The translations under genes were made by a program, and so were the position numbers. DNA of 47,270 bases from an uncultured Coriobacteriaceae bacterium (lineage in GTDB: Bacteria > Actinomycetota > Coriobacteriia > Coriobacteriales > Atopobiaceae): assembly GCA_902803315.1 (NCBI GenBank), contig CADCPM010000020.1, positions 1-47,270 of the forward strand, given 5' to 3'. Shown here piece after piece: positions 24,979 through 33,316 of the stretch. The notes below the pieces were generated by a model. It was not told the origin of the DNA, made no database searches, and was given only the letters and a program-made list of their open reading frames with translations. The first letter of the stretch is position 1; each line of letters starts with the position of its first letter.

Positions 24979-25437
24979 ATGAAGATCGCAATGGCAAATG
25001 ACCACGCAGGCACCCGTCTGAAGAACGAGATCAAGGCTTGGCTGGAATCCGAAGGCCATGAGGTCGTGGATTTTGGCACGTACGACGAAGAGGGCTGCGA
25101 CCTCTCTGACTTTATATATCCCGCGAGCAAGGCGGTGGCGACGGGAGAGTGCGAGCGCGGCATCTTTGTGGATGGCGTGGGATACGGTTCGGCGATGATC
25201 GCCAACAAGTTTCGCGGCATATTCGCCTGCGTGTGCCAGGATCCCGTGTGCGCCGAGCTCGCTCGCCAGCATAACGACGCCAATGTCCTGTGCATTGGTG
25301 GAAAGATCATTGGCCCCGTGCTGGCCATGGCAATTGCGAAGACGTGGATGGAGACGGAACCGCTGACGGCCGACCGCTATGCGAACCGTAGACGTAAGGT
25401 GGAGCTCATTGACGAGGAGCGCACCGTCGCCTTGTAA
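24979..25437 (+). CDS. rpiB: RpiB/LacAB family sugar-phosphate isomerase
   Basis: ATG 24979 follows GAGGAGGA. The 152-residue protein has the family start MKIAMANDHAGTRLKNEI, the segment FGTYDEEGCDLSDFIYP, the anion-binding VDGVGYGSAMIANKFRGI and the end HNDANVLCIGGKIIG. Family members interconvert ribose 5-phosphate and ribulose 5-phosphate, or the allose or galactose 6-phosphate equivalents. The loop reads VGYGSAMI instead of the usual GTGIGMSI, so another sugar phosphate is possible. It sits right behind the EIIB-ROK gene, suggesting a shared sugar signal or pathway. Confidence 0.9.
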   Translation: MKIAMANDHAGTRLKNEIKAWLESEGHEVVDFGTYDEEGCDLSDFIYPASKAVATGECERGIFVDGVGYGSAMIANKFRGIFACVCQDPVCAELARQHNDANVLCIGGKIIGPVLAMAIAKTWMETEPLTADRYANRRRKVELIDEERTVAL

Positions 25438-25440
25438 AGA

Positions 25441-25742
25441 GGGGCGGGGCCGTGCGAGGCGGGCCGATTTGCGGGTTTTGCCGTAGTGCGGGATAGAGTC
25501 GCCGGGTTTGCTGAGAATGGCTGCGTTGCAGCCAAACCCAGCAAGCCTGGCGATTCTCAGCCGCACCTCTCGCAATCCGGCGAGCCAAACCACCGCATCC
25601 TACCTTCATGTGTCTGAAAAACATTTCATTAACTGCGTAATTGCCGAAAAAACATTTCGTTTGATAGAATTCCCTCTCGAACTTTTTTCCTTAGGCATTA
25701 AAATACATATATCCTATGTCTATGCAACGCAGATGGGATGCT
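25441..25742. other. Gene-free stretch with hairpins before the HD-GYP gene
   Basis: GCTGAGAAT at 25510-25518 is inverted at the other side (ATTCTCAGC, about 25553-25561), enclosing GGCTGC-GTT-GCAGCC. The string GCCGTAGTGCGG...GGGTTTGCTGAGAAT resembles units of the array at 31728-32008. The A/T-rich second half (25610-25715) probably contains the promoter of the next gene. No gene is seen. Confidence 0.45.
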
Positions 25743-27956
25743 ATGGAAACAAAACGAAGCGAAGGACGGCGTCTCGTCCATTCGAAATTTACAACGGCGG
25801 TGCTCCTGTGCATCGCCTGCGTGGCAATCAATGTGGTGGGGGCGCGGATTGCGCTGTTATTCGATTTGCCTGTGTACCTGGATAGCCTGGGAACCATTCT
25901 TGCCTCGATAATCGGTGGCTACGTACCAGGCATCGCCGTTGGGTATGCGACCAATCTGGTAAACAGCCTTACCGAGAGCGCGTCAATCTATTATGGCGTC
26001 GTAAACGTCGTTATTGCGATCATTACGGCATACTTGGCTCGGCGAAGATGGTTCGAGAAGATGCCAACCACCCTGCTCACGGTGCTTATGCTTGCGGCTG
26101 TGTGCGGCCTTATGGGGTCGGTCATATCGTTATCCCTGACTCCCGGCGGCTTCGAGAGCGACGTTGCCACGCCGGTCGCACAGCAAATCCACGCCATGTG
26201 GGGCCTTGACGAAATCCTGTCGCGGGTGATTGCGGGGTTCTTTACCAACTTTGTAGACAAGACCCTCGTGGTCCTGTTCGCCGTGCTTGCGTACGACATG
26301 CTGCCCGAGCGCTTCCTGAGTTCGCTTGACTTCGCCCCCTGGCAGCAGGCACCCATTTCGCCCAAAGAGTATGACGAGGTCATGAGCGAGAAGCCGCGGC
26401 GCGTGTCGCTTGCCACCAAGGTCGTTATCCTCGTCGCTGCCATCATTACCATCGTCGCCGTGGCAACGACGGCATTCAGCTACTTCTCCTACCATCGCTC
26501 GATGATCGAGGCCGAAAGCACAAAGGCGAACGACATCGCAACGCTTATGGAATCCGTGGTGGATCCCGAGCGCGTCAACGAGTTTTTGGAGGAGGGCGAC
26601 GCCGCCCCCGGATATAAGGAAGTAGAGGACAAGCTGGCTACCATGCGCGATTCCTTTGGGAATGTCCAGTACGTGTATGTGTATCAGATTCAGCCAGACG
26701 GATGCCATGTGGTGCTGGACCCCGATACGGCGGAGGAGCCAGGCTCCGACCCCGGTGCCGTGATCGAGTTCGACGAATCGTTTAAGGAGTCCCTGCCTTC
26801 GCTTTTGGCAGGTGACGAGATTGAGCCCGTTATTTCCGACGAGACGTATGGTTGGTTGCTCACGGTATACAAACCGCTCAAGAATCGCCTGGGAAAGACG
26901 GTGGCATACGTTGCCGTGGACGTTTCCATGGATCGCCTCATTGCGGACGAGGCCTCGTTCCTCGTGGGAATCATCGTGCTCTTTGCCGCGTTCTTCATGG
27001 TGGTGTGCGCCTTTATCCTTTGGCTGTCGCGCTATAGCGTGATCATACCCGTAAACTCGATTGCGCACGCGTCCAACGGCTTCATGCTCAACGGTGAGGA
27101 CATTGGAAAAGAGAGCTTGGCACCCATTGAGGCGCTGGACATCCACACGGGCGACGAGCTCGAGAACCTCTATTTGGCCGTTATGCAGATGGCCCAGGAG
27201 GCGGTACGCTACATCGACGAGTCACGCGAGCAGAGCGATACCATCAACCGTATGCAGAGCAACCTCATTATGGTTATGGCCGACCTCGTCGAGAGCCGTG
27301 ACAAGTTTACTGGCGACCACGTGCGCAATACGGCATCCTACGCCAGGATCATCATGAACCAAATGCGTCGTGAGGGCATTTGCTCCGATCAGCTCACGAA
27401 CGAGTTCATATCCAACGTATATCAGTCGGCACCTCTGCACGACATTGGCAAGATCGCGGTCTCCGACACGATTCTGAACAAGCCCGGGCGCTTGACCGAA
27501 GAAGAGTTCGCCATCATGAAGAGCCACACCATTGCCGGACAGCAGATTCTGGAAAGCGCAAAGAGCGCCGTGTCCGAGTCGTCGTATTTGGACGAGGCGC
27601 AGCGCCTGGCGGCCTACCACCACGAGAAGTGGGACGGCTCGGGCTATCCCTACGGCCTTGCCGGCGAGGATATCCCGCTCTCGGCGCGCATCATGGCGGT
27701 TGCAGACGTCTTCGACGCCCTTGTCTCCAAGCGAAGCTACAAGGCGGGATTCCCCATCGAGAAGGCGTTCGCCATCATCGAGGAGGGCATTGGCACCCAC
27801 TTTGACCCCCAGGTCGCGCGCGCCTTCCTGCACGCACGCGACAAGGCGGCAGCCGTGGCCGAGAAGAGCAACGAGAAGAAGCGGCTTGAGGAAGAAGCGG
27901 CAAAACGCAAAGAGGCAGAGAACGATTCCGACGCACCCAGCAACAGTGCTTCCTAA
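25743..27956 (+). CDS. Membrane-bound HD-GYP phosphodiesterase
   Basis: I prefer ATG 25743 (GGGATG upstream) over 25716, which has no ribosome binding site; both keep the domains. Residues 10-200 form five or six membrane helices reminiscent of ECF-type/sensor membrane domains (LPVYLDSLGTILASIIGGY). A second anchor (about 230) precedes an extracellular sensor part of about 150 residues, a third anchor (about 415), a HAMP-like linker, then HD-GYP (about 520-700) with LHDIGK, HHEKWDGSGYP and ADVFDAL. The metal ligands are present, so cyclic-di-GMP hydrolysis is expected. It is followed after 15 bases by a degenerate GGDEF gene, making a two-gene operon. Confidence 0.87.
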   Translation: METKRSEGRRLVHSKFTTAVLLCIACVAINVVGARIALLFDLPVYLDSLGTILASIIGGYVPGIAVGYATNLVNSLTESASIYYGVVNVVIAIITAYLARRRWFEKMPTTLLTVLMLAAVCGLMGSVISLSLTPGGFESDVATPVAQQIHAMWGLDEILSRVIAGFFTNFVDKTLVVLFAVLAYDMLPERFLSSLDFAPWQQAPISPKEYDEVMSEKPRRVSLATKVVILVAAIITIVAVATTAFSYFSYHRSMIEAESTKANDIATLMESVVDPERVNEFLEEGDAAPGYKEVEDKLATMRDSFGNVQYVYVYQIQPDGCHVVLDPDTAEEPGSDPGAVIEFDESFKESLPSLLAGDEIEPVISDETYGWLLTVYKPLKNRLGKTVAYVAVDVSMDRLIADEASFLVGIIVLFAAFFMVVCAFILWLSRYSVIIPVNSIAHASNGFMLNGEDIGKESLAPIEALDIHTGDELENLYLAVMQMAQEAVRYIDESREQSDTINRMQSNLIMVMADLVESRDKFTGDHVRNTASYARIIMNQMRREGICSDQLTNEFISNVYQSAPLHDIGKIAVSDTILNKPGRLTEEEFAIMKSHTIAGQQILESAKSAVSESSYLDEAQRLAAYHHEKWDGSGYPYGLAGEDIPLSARIMAVADVFDALVSKRSYKAGFPIEKAFAIIEEGIGTHFDPQVARAFLHARDKAAAVAEKSNEKKRLEEEAAKRKEAENDSDAPSNSAS

Positions 27957-27971
27957 CGAAACGGTGACACC

Positions 27972-29345
27972 ATGAAAGAAAACGATACGAAGAAGGTCAA
28001 GACTCGCGGCGTCAGCATCCGAGTTTTCGGCGGCGTGGTTACCCTCATAGCGATTGTGCTCGCATTTGTGGCCTTCGCGCTTGCGAGCCGCATTGGCAAC
28101 CTGCAGGATGAGGTGGCTGCTTCCAGGAAGCAGTATCTCCAGTGCAGCGAGGCGATCGCAGACTTGCAGATGGCATCCGACTACCTTACGACGCAGGCAC
28201 GCTCGTTCGTGGTAACTGGTCGCAGGGAGTTCCTGGATGCCTACGTACGCGAGATTCAGGTTGACGACACGCGCAGCAAGGCGGTGGAAGTGCTTCGCAG
28301 CAGCTTCTCGTCAGACGATGCGGCGGCAAAGGAGCTGGAGCAGGCGCTCGAGGCCTCCAACGAGCTTGCGGAGACCGAGCTGGTGGCCATGAAGCTCGCG
28401 GCGGACCACTATAAGATTCAGGACCTGCCGGATATGGTGACAAAGACCGACGTGTCGAAGGTGAATGCCGATGTTGCAAGCGGGTCTGCCGATGACATCG
28501 CAAAGAGCCTGCTTCTGAACGAGGACTACAACAAGGCTAAGCAAGAGATTAAGGACAAGGTAGAGCAGAGCTCCAACGCGTTGCTCGAGAAGCTGCACGA
28601 GGCGAACGACAAAAACCAAAAGTCCCTGAACACCCTCCTCTTTGCGCTCAAGGTCGTGGTGGCGCTCTTGCTGTGCATCGTTATGGTGTTCGTCCTTGCC
28701 CTGTTTATGTATGTGCTCAAGCCACTGAGCAACTACGTAACGCGCATCAGCGCGCAAAAGCCGCTCAAGCCAGACGGAGCCTACGAGCTGCACTATTTGG
28801 CAAATGCCTATAACGCCATGTATGAGGACAACGCCAAGCGCATTGAGCAACTGCGCGCCTTTGCCGAGCGCGACCCGCTTACGGGCATAAGCAACAGGAG
28901 CGGATACGACAACTTCCTTGCGACCCATACCAGGGACATCGTGCTCCTCCTTATAGAGATCGACGAGTTTGCCGACTACAACATGGTGTATGGGCACGAT
29001 GCGGGCGATGAGGTGCTCAAGAGGCTGGCAGACGCGCTGGTGGACGCGTTCCGCTCGACCGACTTCCCCTGCCGCATCGACAGCGACATGTTTGCGGTGA
29101 TCATGACCAATATGAGCACCGACCTTCGCGACGTGATCGTGAGCAAGGTGGAGATGGTGAACACCATACTCAGCAACGACTCGGACGATCTGGCTGTGGT
29201 TACGCTTTCGGTTGGCGCTGCCTTTAGCACCGAGGGAATGAGTGACAAGGACATCTACAACGCTGCCGGTTCCGCACTCATGGACGCGCAGCAAATCGAG
29301 TCGAACAGCATCGTGTTCTACGGCGAGAGCAACTCTGCCTCGTAG
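27972..29345 (+). CDS. Membrane protein with degenerate GGDEF domain
   Basis: The 457-residue protein has a membrane helix (about 17-37), a helical extracellular part (about 40-225), a second helix (about 227-255), and a C-terminal GGDEF-like domain (about 290-450) with ERDPLTGISNRSGYD. The active-site loop reads RIDSDMF where RxGGDEF is required, and no RxxD inhibitory site is evident, so cyclase activity is very unlikely. It may bind GTP, cyclic-di-GMP or the HD-GYP partner and tune its activity. ATG 27972 lies 15 bases behind the HD-GYP stop. Confidence 0.85.
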   Translation: MKENDTKKVKTRGVSIRVFGGVVTLIAIVLAFVAFALASRIGNLQDEVAASRKQYLQCSEAIADLQMASDYLTTQARSFVVTGRREFLDAYVREIQVDDTRSKAVEVLRSSFSSDDAAAKELEQALEASNELAETELVAMKLAADHYKIQDLPDMVTKTDVSKVNADVASGSADDIAKSLLLNEDYNKAKQEIKDKVEQSSNALLEKLHEANDKNQKSLNTLLFALKVVVALLLCIVMVFVLALFMYVLKPLSNYVTRISAQKPLKPDGAYELHYLANAYNAMYEDNAKRIEQLRAFAERDPLTGISNRSGYDNFLATHTRDIVLLLIEIDEFADYNMVYGHDAGDEVLKRLADALVDAFRSTDFPCRIDSDMFAVIMTNMSTDLRDVIVSKVEMVNTILSNDSDDLAVVTLSVGAAFSTEGMSDKDIYNAAGSALMDAQQIESNSIVFYGESNSAS

Positions 29346-29355
29346 AAAGCGTGCT

Positions 29356-29417
29356 AAAGGGGAACAGCCCCTAAGTTAGGGTTTTGCAAAACCCTAACTT
29401 AGGGGCTGTTCCCCTTT
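29356..29417. terminator. Perfect 62-base palindrome, two-way terminator
   Basis: Two perfect 31-base arms meet without a loop (…GGGTTTTG|CAAAACCC…). A-run and T-run ends (AAAGGGG, CCCCTTTTT) allow termination on both strands. It separates the convergent GGDEF-like and DUF1810 genes and is the cleanest copy of the palindrome family here. Confidence 0.8.
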
Positions 29418-29425
29418 TTAGGGTC

Positions 29426-29848
29426 CTACGAGACTGCCAAGAGCTTTAGGGTGCGCTTGTCCGGCCTGCCGTGGTAGTACTTGTCCAGCACCGCCTGGAA
29501 CACGGGGTCGGTGTTGCTTGCGCGTGAGAAGAGCGTCATGCAAGAGCGGAGCTTGAGTGTGTCGATGCCGCCCATAACGGCTACGGGATCGTGTCCTTCG
29601 AGTTCAAGCAGCGCCTGTGATATTTCCACGAGACGCATGCGCAGGGTCTCGTCGTCCAGGTATGCTTCTGCCTCGCCCATGCCATGTATGCCGTAGAGCG
29701 CGCACATGTTGCTGTGCCCTAGCCCTTGCAGCTGCGGGAACACGTACCAAATCCAGTGGGACCGCTTCCTGCCGGCACGAATTTCGGCAAGTGCCGTGTT
29801 GTAGTCTCGATCTTGAGCAGCCTTGAAGCGTTGTAGGTCGTATGCCAT
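29426..29848 (-). CDS. DUF1810 family protein
   Basis: ATG 29848 follows GAGGAGG and gives 140 residues; the longer frame is unsupported. The family pattern is clear: MAYDLQRFKAAQD, ALAEIRAGRKRSHWIWYVFPQ, LGHSNMCALYGI and SCMTLFSRASNTD. The fold is small and helical; the biochemical role is unknown. The length fits the family. Confidence 0.88.
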   Translation of the reverse strand: MAYDLQRFKAAQDRDYNTALAEIRAGRKRSHWIWYVFPQLQGLGHSNMCALYGIHGMGEAEAYLDDETLRMRLVEISQALLELEGHDPVAVMGGIDTLKLRSCMTLFSRASNTDPVFQAVLDKYYHGRPDKRTLKLLAVS

Positions 29849-29883
29849 GTTATGTCGCCTCCTCGTGAATGATAGTAAGTATT

Positions 29884-30657
29884 CTAGCGCATGCGACCGG
29901 ACCTGCGCTCGAATCGCACCCACACGATGGCATCGTGGTAGCCCATGCGCATGGCCCTGGCCATGAGCCGACACGCTACCTCGTGGCACAGCACGCCTCC
30001 GCGGCCCTGCTCGTAGGCGAGTGCGGCAAGGTAGGTTGCGCGTGCGTCTCCGCGAGCGCCGAGCACCATGCAGCAGTCAAGCTCCACGGCGTCGGTGACC
30101 TCCCCACGCCATACGACGTCGTGGAAGACGTCGCGCAAGGTTGGGTGGCTGTCCTGCGTCACGGCGCCGCGAAGAATCGGTCCGCGCAGGTATTGCCATG
30201 CGCGGCGGGTGCCCTCACGATGCGCGAGCACACGGCGCTCGTTCTCGCGCCTTACCTTCTTGGCGGCCTTGCCGGTAAAGGCACTTGCGTTCACGAGCTC
30301 CGGAGCCTGCCAGCTCGAAAGCAGGTGACGGGCTATGTAGTCCTCTGCCCTGTGCGAGCCGGCGTCGGCGGCCTCCATGAGGAGGCACATGCCGGACTCT
30401 TGATTGGGCTCTGTGCCTACGCCTTCCATGGCGCACATGCCCAGAACGCAGGTGGCCAGGCGGTCGCCTGCGATGCGTGCCTCCTTGAGGTGCTCAACGC
30501 CGAGCCTCTTCGCCTGGGCGGTGGGCATGGAGAGAAGCTCGAGGCCCCGGGAGGTAAGGGGGCTCGCGCCCGAGGTGTGATAGCGGCCGAATGCCTCGGC
30601 ACTGGTGGTGACGTCGTTGGCGTGTACGTTGGTGGTGGTAGCAGCTTTCTTGCTCAT
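29884..30657 (-). CDS. Sel1-repeat (TPR-like) protein
   Basis: ATG 30657 follows GGAG. The 257-residue protein contains at least two Sel1-like repeats: AGDRLATCVLGMCAMEGVGT...AADAGSHRA (about 85-125) and GDARATYLAALAYEQGRGG...GYHDA (about 205-245). The middle is basic (KAAKKVRRENERR). Sel1 repeats mediate protein binding. No signal peptide is seen, so it is probably cytoplasmic. The leader upstream is unusually structured. It ends 36 bases before the DUF1810 start on the same strand, so the two may be co-transcribed. Confidence 0.65.
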   Translation of the reverse strand: MSKKAATTTNVHANDVTTSAEAFGRYHTSGASPLTSRGLELLSMPTAQAKRLGVEHLKEARIAGDRLATCVLGMCAMEGVGTEPNQESGMCLLMEAADAGSHRAEDYIARHLLSSWQAPELVNASAFTGKAAKKVRRENERRVLAHREGTRRAWQYLRGPILRGAVTQDSHPTLRDVFHDVVWRGEVTDAVELDCCMVLGARGDARATYLAALAYEQGRGGVLCHEVACRLMARAMRMGYHDAIVWVRFERRSGRMR

Positions 30658-30689
30658 GCGGTTTCTCCATTCTGTGTAATTGCCATGCC

Positions 30690-30800
30690 CCATGCATAGC
30701 CTTGACTGCGCCTTGCGGCGCCTCTCGATAACCCGCCGGACCTTCCGGGCGCTACCCCGGCGGTTTCCGTTGGGCCGGCTTGCGCCGGTGTGCGGTTGAC
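30690..30800 (-). other. GC-rich structured leader of the Sel1-repeat gene
   Basis: Three hairpins can be drawn in about 110 bases: GGCGCC-type at 30708-30722, a 30-base stem-loop CCGCCGG...CCGGCGG at about 30735-30765, and GCCGGCTTGCGCCGG at 30775-30789. They lie between the gene's start and its probable upstream promoter. A regulatory RNA leader is possible, but no known riboswitch was recognised. Confidence 0.35.
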
Positions 30801-30831
30801 AAGGTCCGTACGTACGCCCTCGGCGCACGAA

Positions 30832-30886
30832 AAAAGGCGACCCCGAGACATACGTGTTCAACGAATTAGTCTCGTGATCGCCTTTT
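30832..30886 (-). terminator. Terminator downstream of the HD hydrolase gene
   Basis: The stem AAAAGGCGA plus CCGAGAC pairs with GTCTCG and TCGCCTTTT with a small bulge; on the minus strand a run of T follows (A-run at 30831-30836). It lies 130 bases downstream of the HD gene's stop codon. Confidence 0.6.
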
Positions 30887-31015
30887 ACGCTGTTCGATGC
30901 GTTTATGGGACTATGTCATGGAGGTTGTTCCTTCCGCTTTGAGCTATGGTGGCGTGCCGCCGATGGTTCTTATACCCAAGTTCGCGGATGCGTATACGCG
31001 TAGGTCGATAAATTT

Positions 31016-31606
31016 CTATGTCTCCGCCTGTAGATACCGATCGAAGACCTGGTGCACGGTCTTGTGGAATTCCTGCCACGCCGGCGTATCTGCGAAGTCG
31101 GGTTCGAGGATTTCGGACACAGAGAGGTAGTACCAGGCATGCTGGAGCGGATCGCTCTGGTTGAACCTCTCCCAAAAATGGTCGCCAGCATGTTCCATGT
31201 CGCGAGCGGTGCTCCGAATGTTCGAGAGCTTGTCGGAGAGATATATCATCTTGGCTTGGTGGTCATCGCTTGTGCGAAGGTGCTCGAGGGATTCTTCCTT
31301 TCTTGTCCGCCACGTCGCTGAGGCAGGTTGATCCTTGCGCTTGTTCTCGGTTTGTGCGAGCACGAGCTCGGTTACGCGCGAGCCAAAACGCTCCTCGAGG
31401 GTCTGTTTGGTCGTGGGTGTATCCTCAAGCGTATCGTGTAAGGCCGCAGCGGCAAGTACATCCTCGTCGTCGGTCATGGTGGCGCAGATCGTCGCGGCCT
31501 CAAGGGGGTGTAGAACGTAGGGGAGCTTTGTTCCCTTTCGTAGCTGTCCCGTATGCGCATCCACCGCAAAGGCGACTGCCCGGCCAAATAGGTTGTTTTT
31601 GTCCAT
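31016..31606 (-). CDS. HD-domain hydrolase, MESH1/SpoT-like
   Basis: ATG 31606 follows GGAGGAAGC and gives 196 residues. HPLEAATICATMTDDEDVLAAAALHDTLEDT (about 40-70) carries the HD motif with the HDxxED pattern typical of (p)ppGpp hydrolase domains of the SpoT/MESH1 type. MIYLSDKLSNIR (about 125) carries the further Asp used for metal or substrate. There is no synthetase domain. It may hydrolyse (p)ppGpp or NADPH-like nucleotides; which one is not decided by sequence. It is transcribed alone. Confidence 0.82.
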   Translation of the reverse strand: MDKNNLFGRAVAFAVDAHTGQLRKGTKLPYVLHPLEAATICATMTDDEDVLAAAALHDTLEDTPTTKQTLEERFGSRVTELVLAQTENKRKDQPASATWRTRKEESLEHLRTSDDHQAKMIYLSDKLSNIRSTARDMEHAGDHFWERFNQSDPLQHAWYYLSVSEILEPDFADTPAWQEFHKTVHQVFDRYLQAET

Positions 31607-31727
31607 GTGCTTCCTCCAACGCAACGAATCGTGTTTCGGATTCCGAATGCCCGTGTATGCATCGATAAGTGCTAGAGGAGATTATACGCGGGCATGTGCA
31701 TGGAGCACGCCGAGATTGTTGGCTGCG

Positions 31728-32008
31728 CTGGCTCGCTGGATTCTTGCGCTGTGAGGATTGGGTTGCCGGGAATCGGCGTTGTGAGGAGTGCGCTTGCTGG
31801 CTTTTGCCGCAGTGAGGACCGGGTTGCTGAGAATCGCCGCTGTGAGGAAGCCCCTTGCTGGGATTCCCCGCAGTGAGGGCACGGCTTGCCCGAAATCGTC
31901 GTGGTGAGGCTCCGCGCCCTCACGGCGGCCGATCCCGGCAACCCCCGCCCTCACTGCGCGCGATCCCGGCAACCCCGCCCTCACGGCGGCCGATCCCGGC
32001 AACCCCCG
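31728..32008. repeat. Array of 30-31-bp repeats in two opposing blocks
   Basis: Six degenerate units stand head to tail at 31728-31757, 31758-31787, 31788-31818, 31819-31848, 31849-31879 and 31880-31909, each ending (G/A)TGAGG after a TTGCxGGGAATC-like core. After 7 bases three inverted units follow at 31917-31947, 31948-31977 and 31978-32008, nearly identical to each other and starting CCCTCAC. There are no unique spacers, so it is not a CRISPR. Variation in the first block and near identity in the second suggest recent copying of the second. Confidence 0.8.
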
Positions 32009-32009
32009 C

Positions 32010-32144
32010 GGCAAGAAGAAAAAACTCGTCAGGGACCTGCAGTAGCGCCTGGCCAACGGCGAGGTAATCGGCGTGCACGCCAAGCCCATCGACCACGAGG
32101 TGCCCTTGGAGCTCGGTTCCGAGGAGTCGGTCCCCGAGTTTTGA
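32010..32144 (+). pseudogene. Unrecognised coding relic ending in a palindrome
   Basis: The frame reads GKKKKLVRDLQ, a TAG stop, then RLANGEVIGVHAKPIDHEVP and GSEESVPEF before TGA 32142-32144. The composition is strongly coding, so it looks like the C-terminus of a lost gene with one nonsense mutation. The last residues are encoded by the arm of the palindrome at 32138. I do not recognise the family. Confidence 0.4.
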
Positions 32145-32180
32145 TTGTGAAGAATCCGAACTCGGGGCCTGTCCCTAGGT
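32138..32180. repeat. Degenerate copy of the palindrome family
   Basis: CCCCGAGTT and AACTCGGGG pair around a 16-base loop; the right side continues GGGCCTGTCCCTAGGTTGGGG as in the other members, while the left outer arm is lost. Confidence 0.5.
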
Positions 32181-32244
32181 TGGGGCAGCGCGATAGCCCT
32201 GTAACATGGTGCCATGTACACAAACTCATCCAGAGGAGCGCACC

Positions 32245-33291
32245 ATGGCAGACCGCATTCTAAACATCGGCTTCATAGGCAACGGAAAGGGCACCAACCG
32301 CTACCACGCGCCCTTCTCGATGACGCTGCCCAACAAGTTTCGCATCAAGACCATTCAGGCCCGCCACATAAGCCATGAGGCCTGGCCGGCGCTTCCCGGG
32401 GTGGAGTACGTCACCAGCATGGACGACATGCTCGCCGATCCCGCAATCGACATCGTGGAGATAAGCACGCCACCCCAGACGCATTACGCCCTTACCAAGG
32501 CTGCGCTCACGGCCGGCAAGCACGTGGTGTGCGACAAGCCCTTCGCCGAGACGCCAGAGCAGGGAGAGGAGCTCTTCGACTTGGCAGCCAGCAAGGGCGT
32601 AACGGTGCAGTGCTATCAGAACCGCCGCTTCGATTCGGATTTCCTCACCGCAAAGAAGGTCATGGAGTCCGGAAAGCTCGGGCACGTCTTTGAGGTTGTG
32701 ACGCACTACGACTACTGGCGCACCGAGTTCGTGGAGATGAGCAACAACGCGCCCTACGACCGCATGAACGGCATCGTATACGGCCATTCTTGTCACTGCA
32801 TCGACCAGCTCATCTCGTGGTTCGGCATTCCCGACCGCTGGAACGCGGAGGCTCGCCAGCTCGGTGGCGAGGGTCACCCCGACATGTACTTCGACTTCGA
32901 CCTCTACTACGACGAGCTGGGTATAAAGGCCACGGCGGCAGCCAACTATACCTGCGCCATCCAGCGTCCCAGCTTTGAGGTATATGGAGAGATGGGAACC
33001 TACATCCGCCAAGAGAAGGACCAGCAGGAGCGCGACCTCAAGCACTTCTACCTGCCAGCGGGTCACGCGGACTTTGGCCTAGACACGCCCGAGCAGTGGG
33101 GGACGCTGCGCTACTTTGACGCCGACGGCACCATGCACGAGGAGCGCGTGGAGCCGGTTCGCAGCTCGTACGCGCAGTTCTTCGAGGCACTCTACGAGAC
33201 GGTTGCCAACGGCGCACCCCAACTCGTAAAACCCGAGGAGACCATCGCTCAGCTGCGCATAATGGACGACGCCACGCGGGACTTGCGCTAA
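32245..33291 (+). CDS. Gfo/Idh/MocA family NAD(P)-dependent dehydrogenase
   Basis: ATG 32245 follows GAGGAGCG and gives 348 residues. The N-terminal Rossmann part has GFIGNGKGTNRYH (about 8-20) and EISTPPQTHY, then the catalytic Lys-Pro in CDKPFAE (about 96), and the C-terminal half has GHSCHCIDQLISWFG (about 180). Family members oxidise or reduce sugars and inositols. GNGKGTNRYH in place of GxGxxG occurs in a subset acting on unknown sugars. It is followed, on the opposite strand, by an RpiR-type regulator and then a PTS EIIB gene, which supports a role in sugar use. Confidence 0.9.
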   Translation: MADRILNIGFIGNGKGTNRYHAPFSMTLPNKFRIKTIQARHISHEAWPALPGVEYVTSMDDMLADPAIDIVEISTPPQTHYALTKAALTAGKHVVCDKPFAETPEQGEELFDLAASKGVTVQCYQNRRFDSDFLTAKKVMESGKLGHVFEVVTHYDYWRTEFVEMSNNAPYDRMNGIVYGHSCHCIDQLISWFGIPDRWNAEARQLGGEGHPDMYFDFDLYYDELGIKATAAANYTCAIQRPSFEVYGEMGTYIRQEKDQQERDLKHFYLPAGHADFGLDTPEQWGTLRYFDADGTMHEERVEPVRSSYAQFFEALYETVANGAPQLVKPEETIAQLRIMDDATRDLR

Positions 33292-33316
33292 GGGCAGGGA
33301 GGGGCAGGAGCCCGAA

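Noticed and set aside
27972..29345. Active diguanylate cyclase
   Set aside because: The GGDEF loop is DSDMF, so the catalytic residues are absent.
31728..32008. CRISPR-like array of 30-bp repeats
   Set aside because: The units follow each other without unique spacers, vary in sequence, and appear in both orientations; no cas gene is near.
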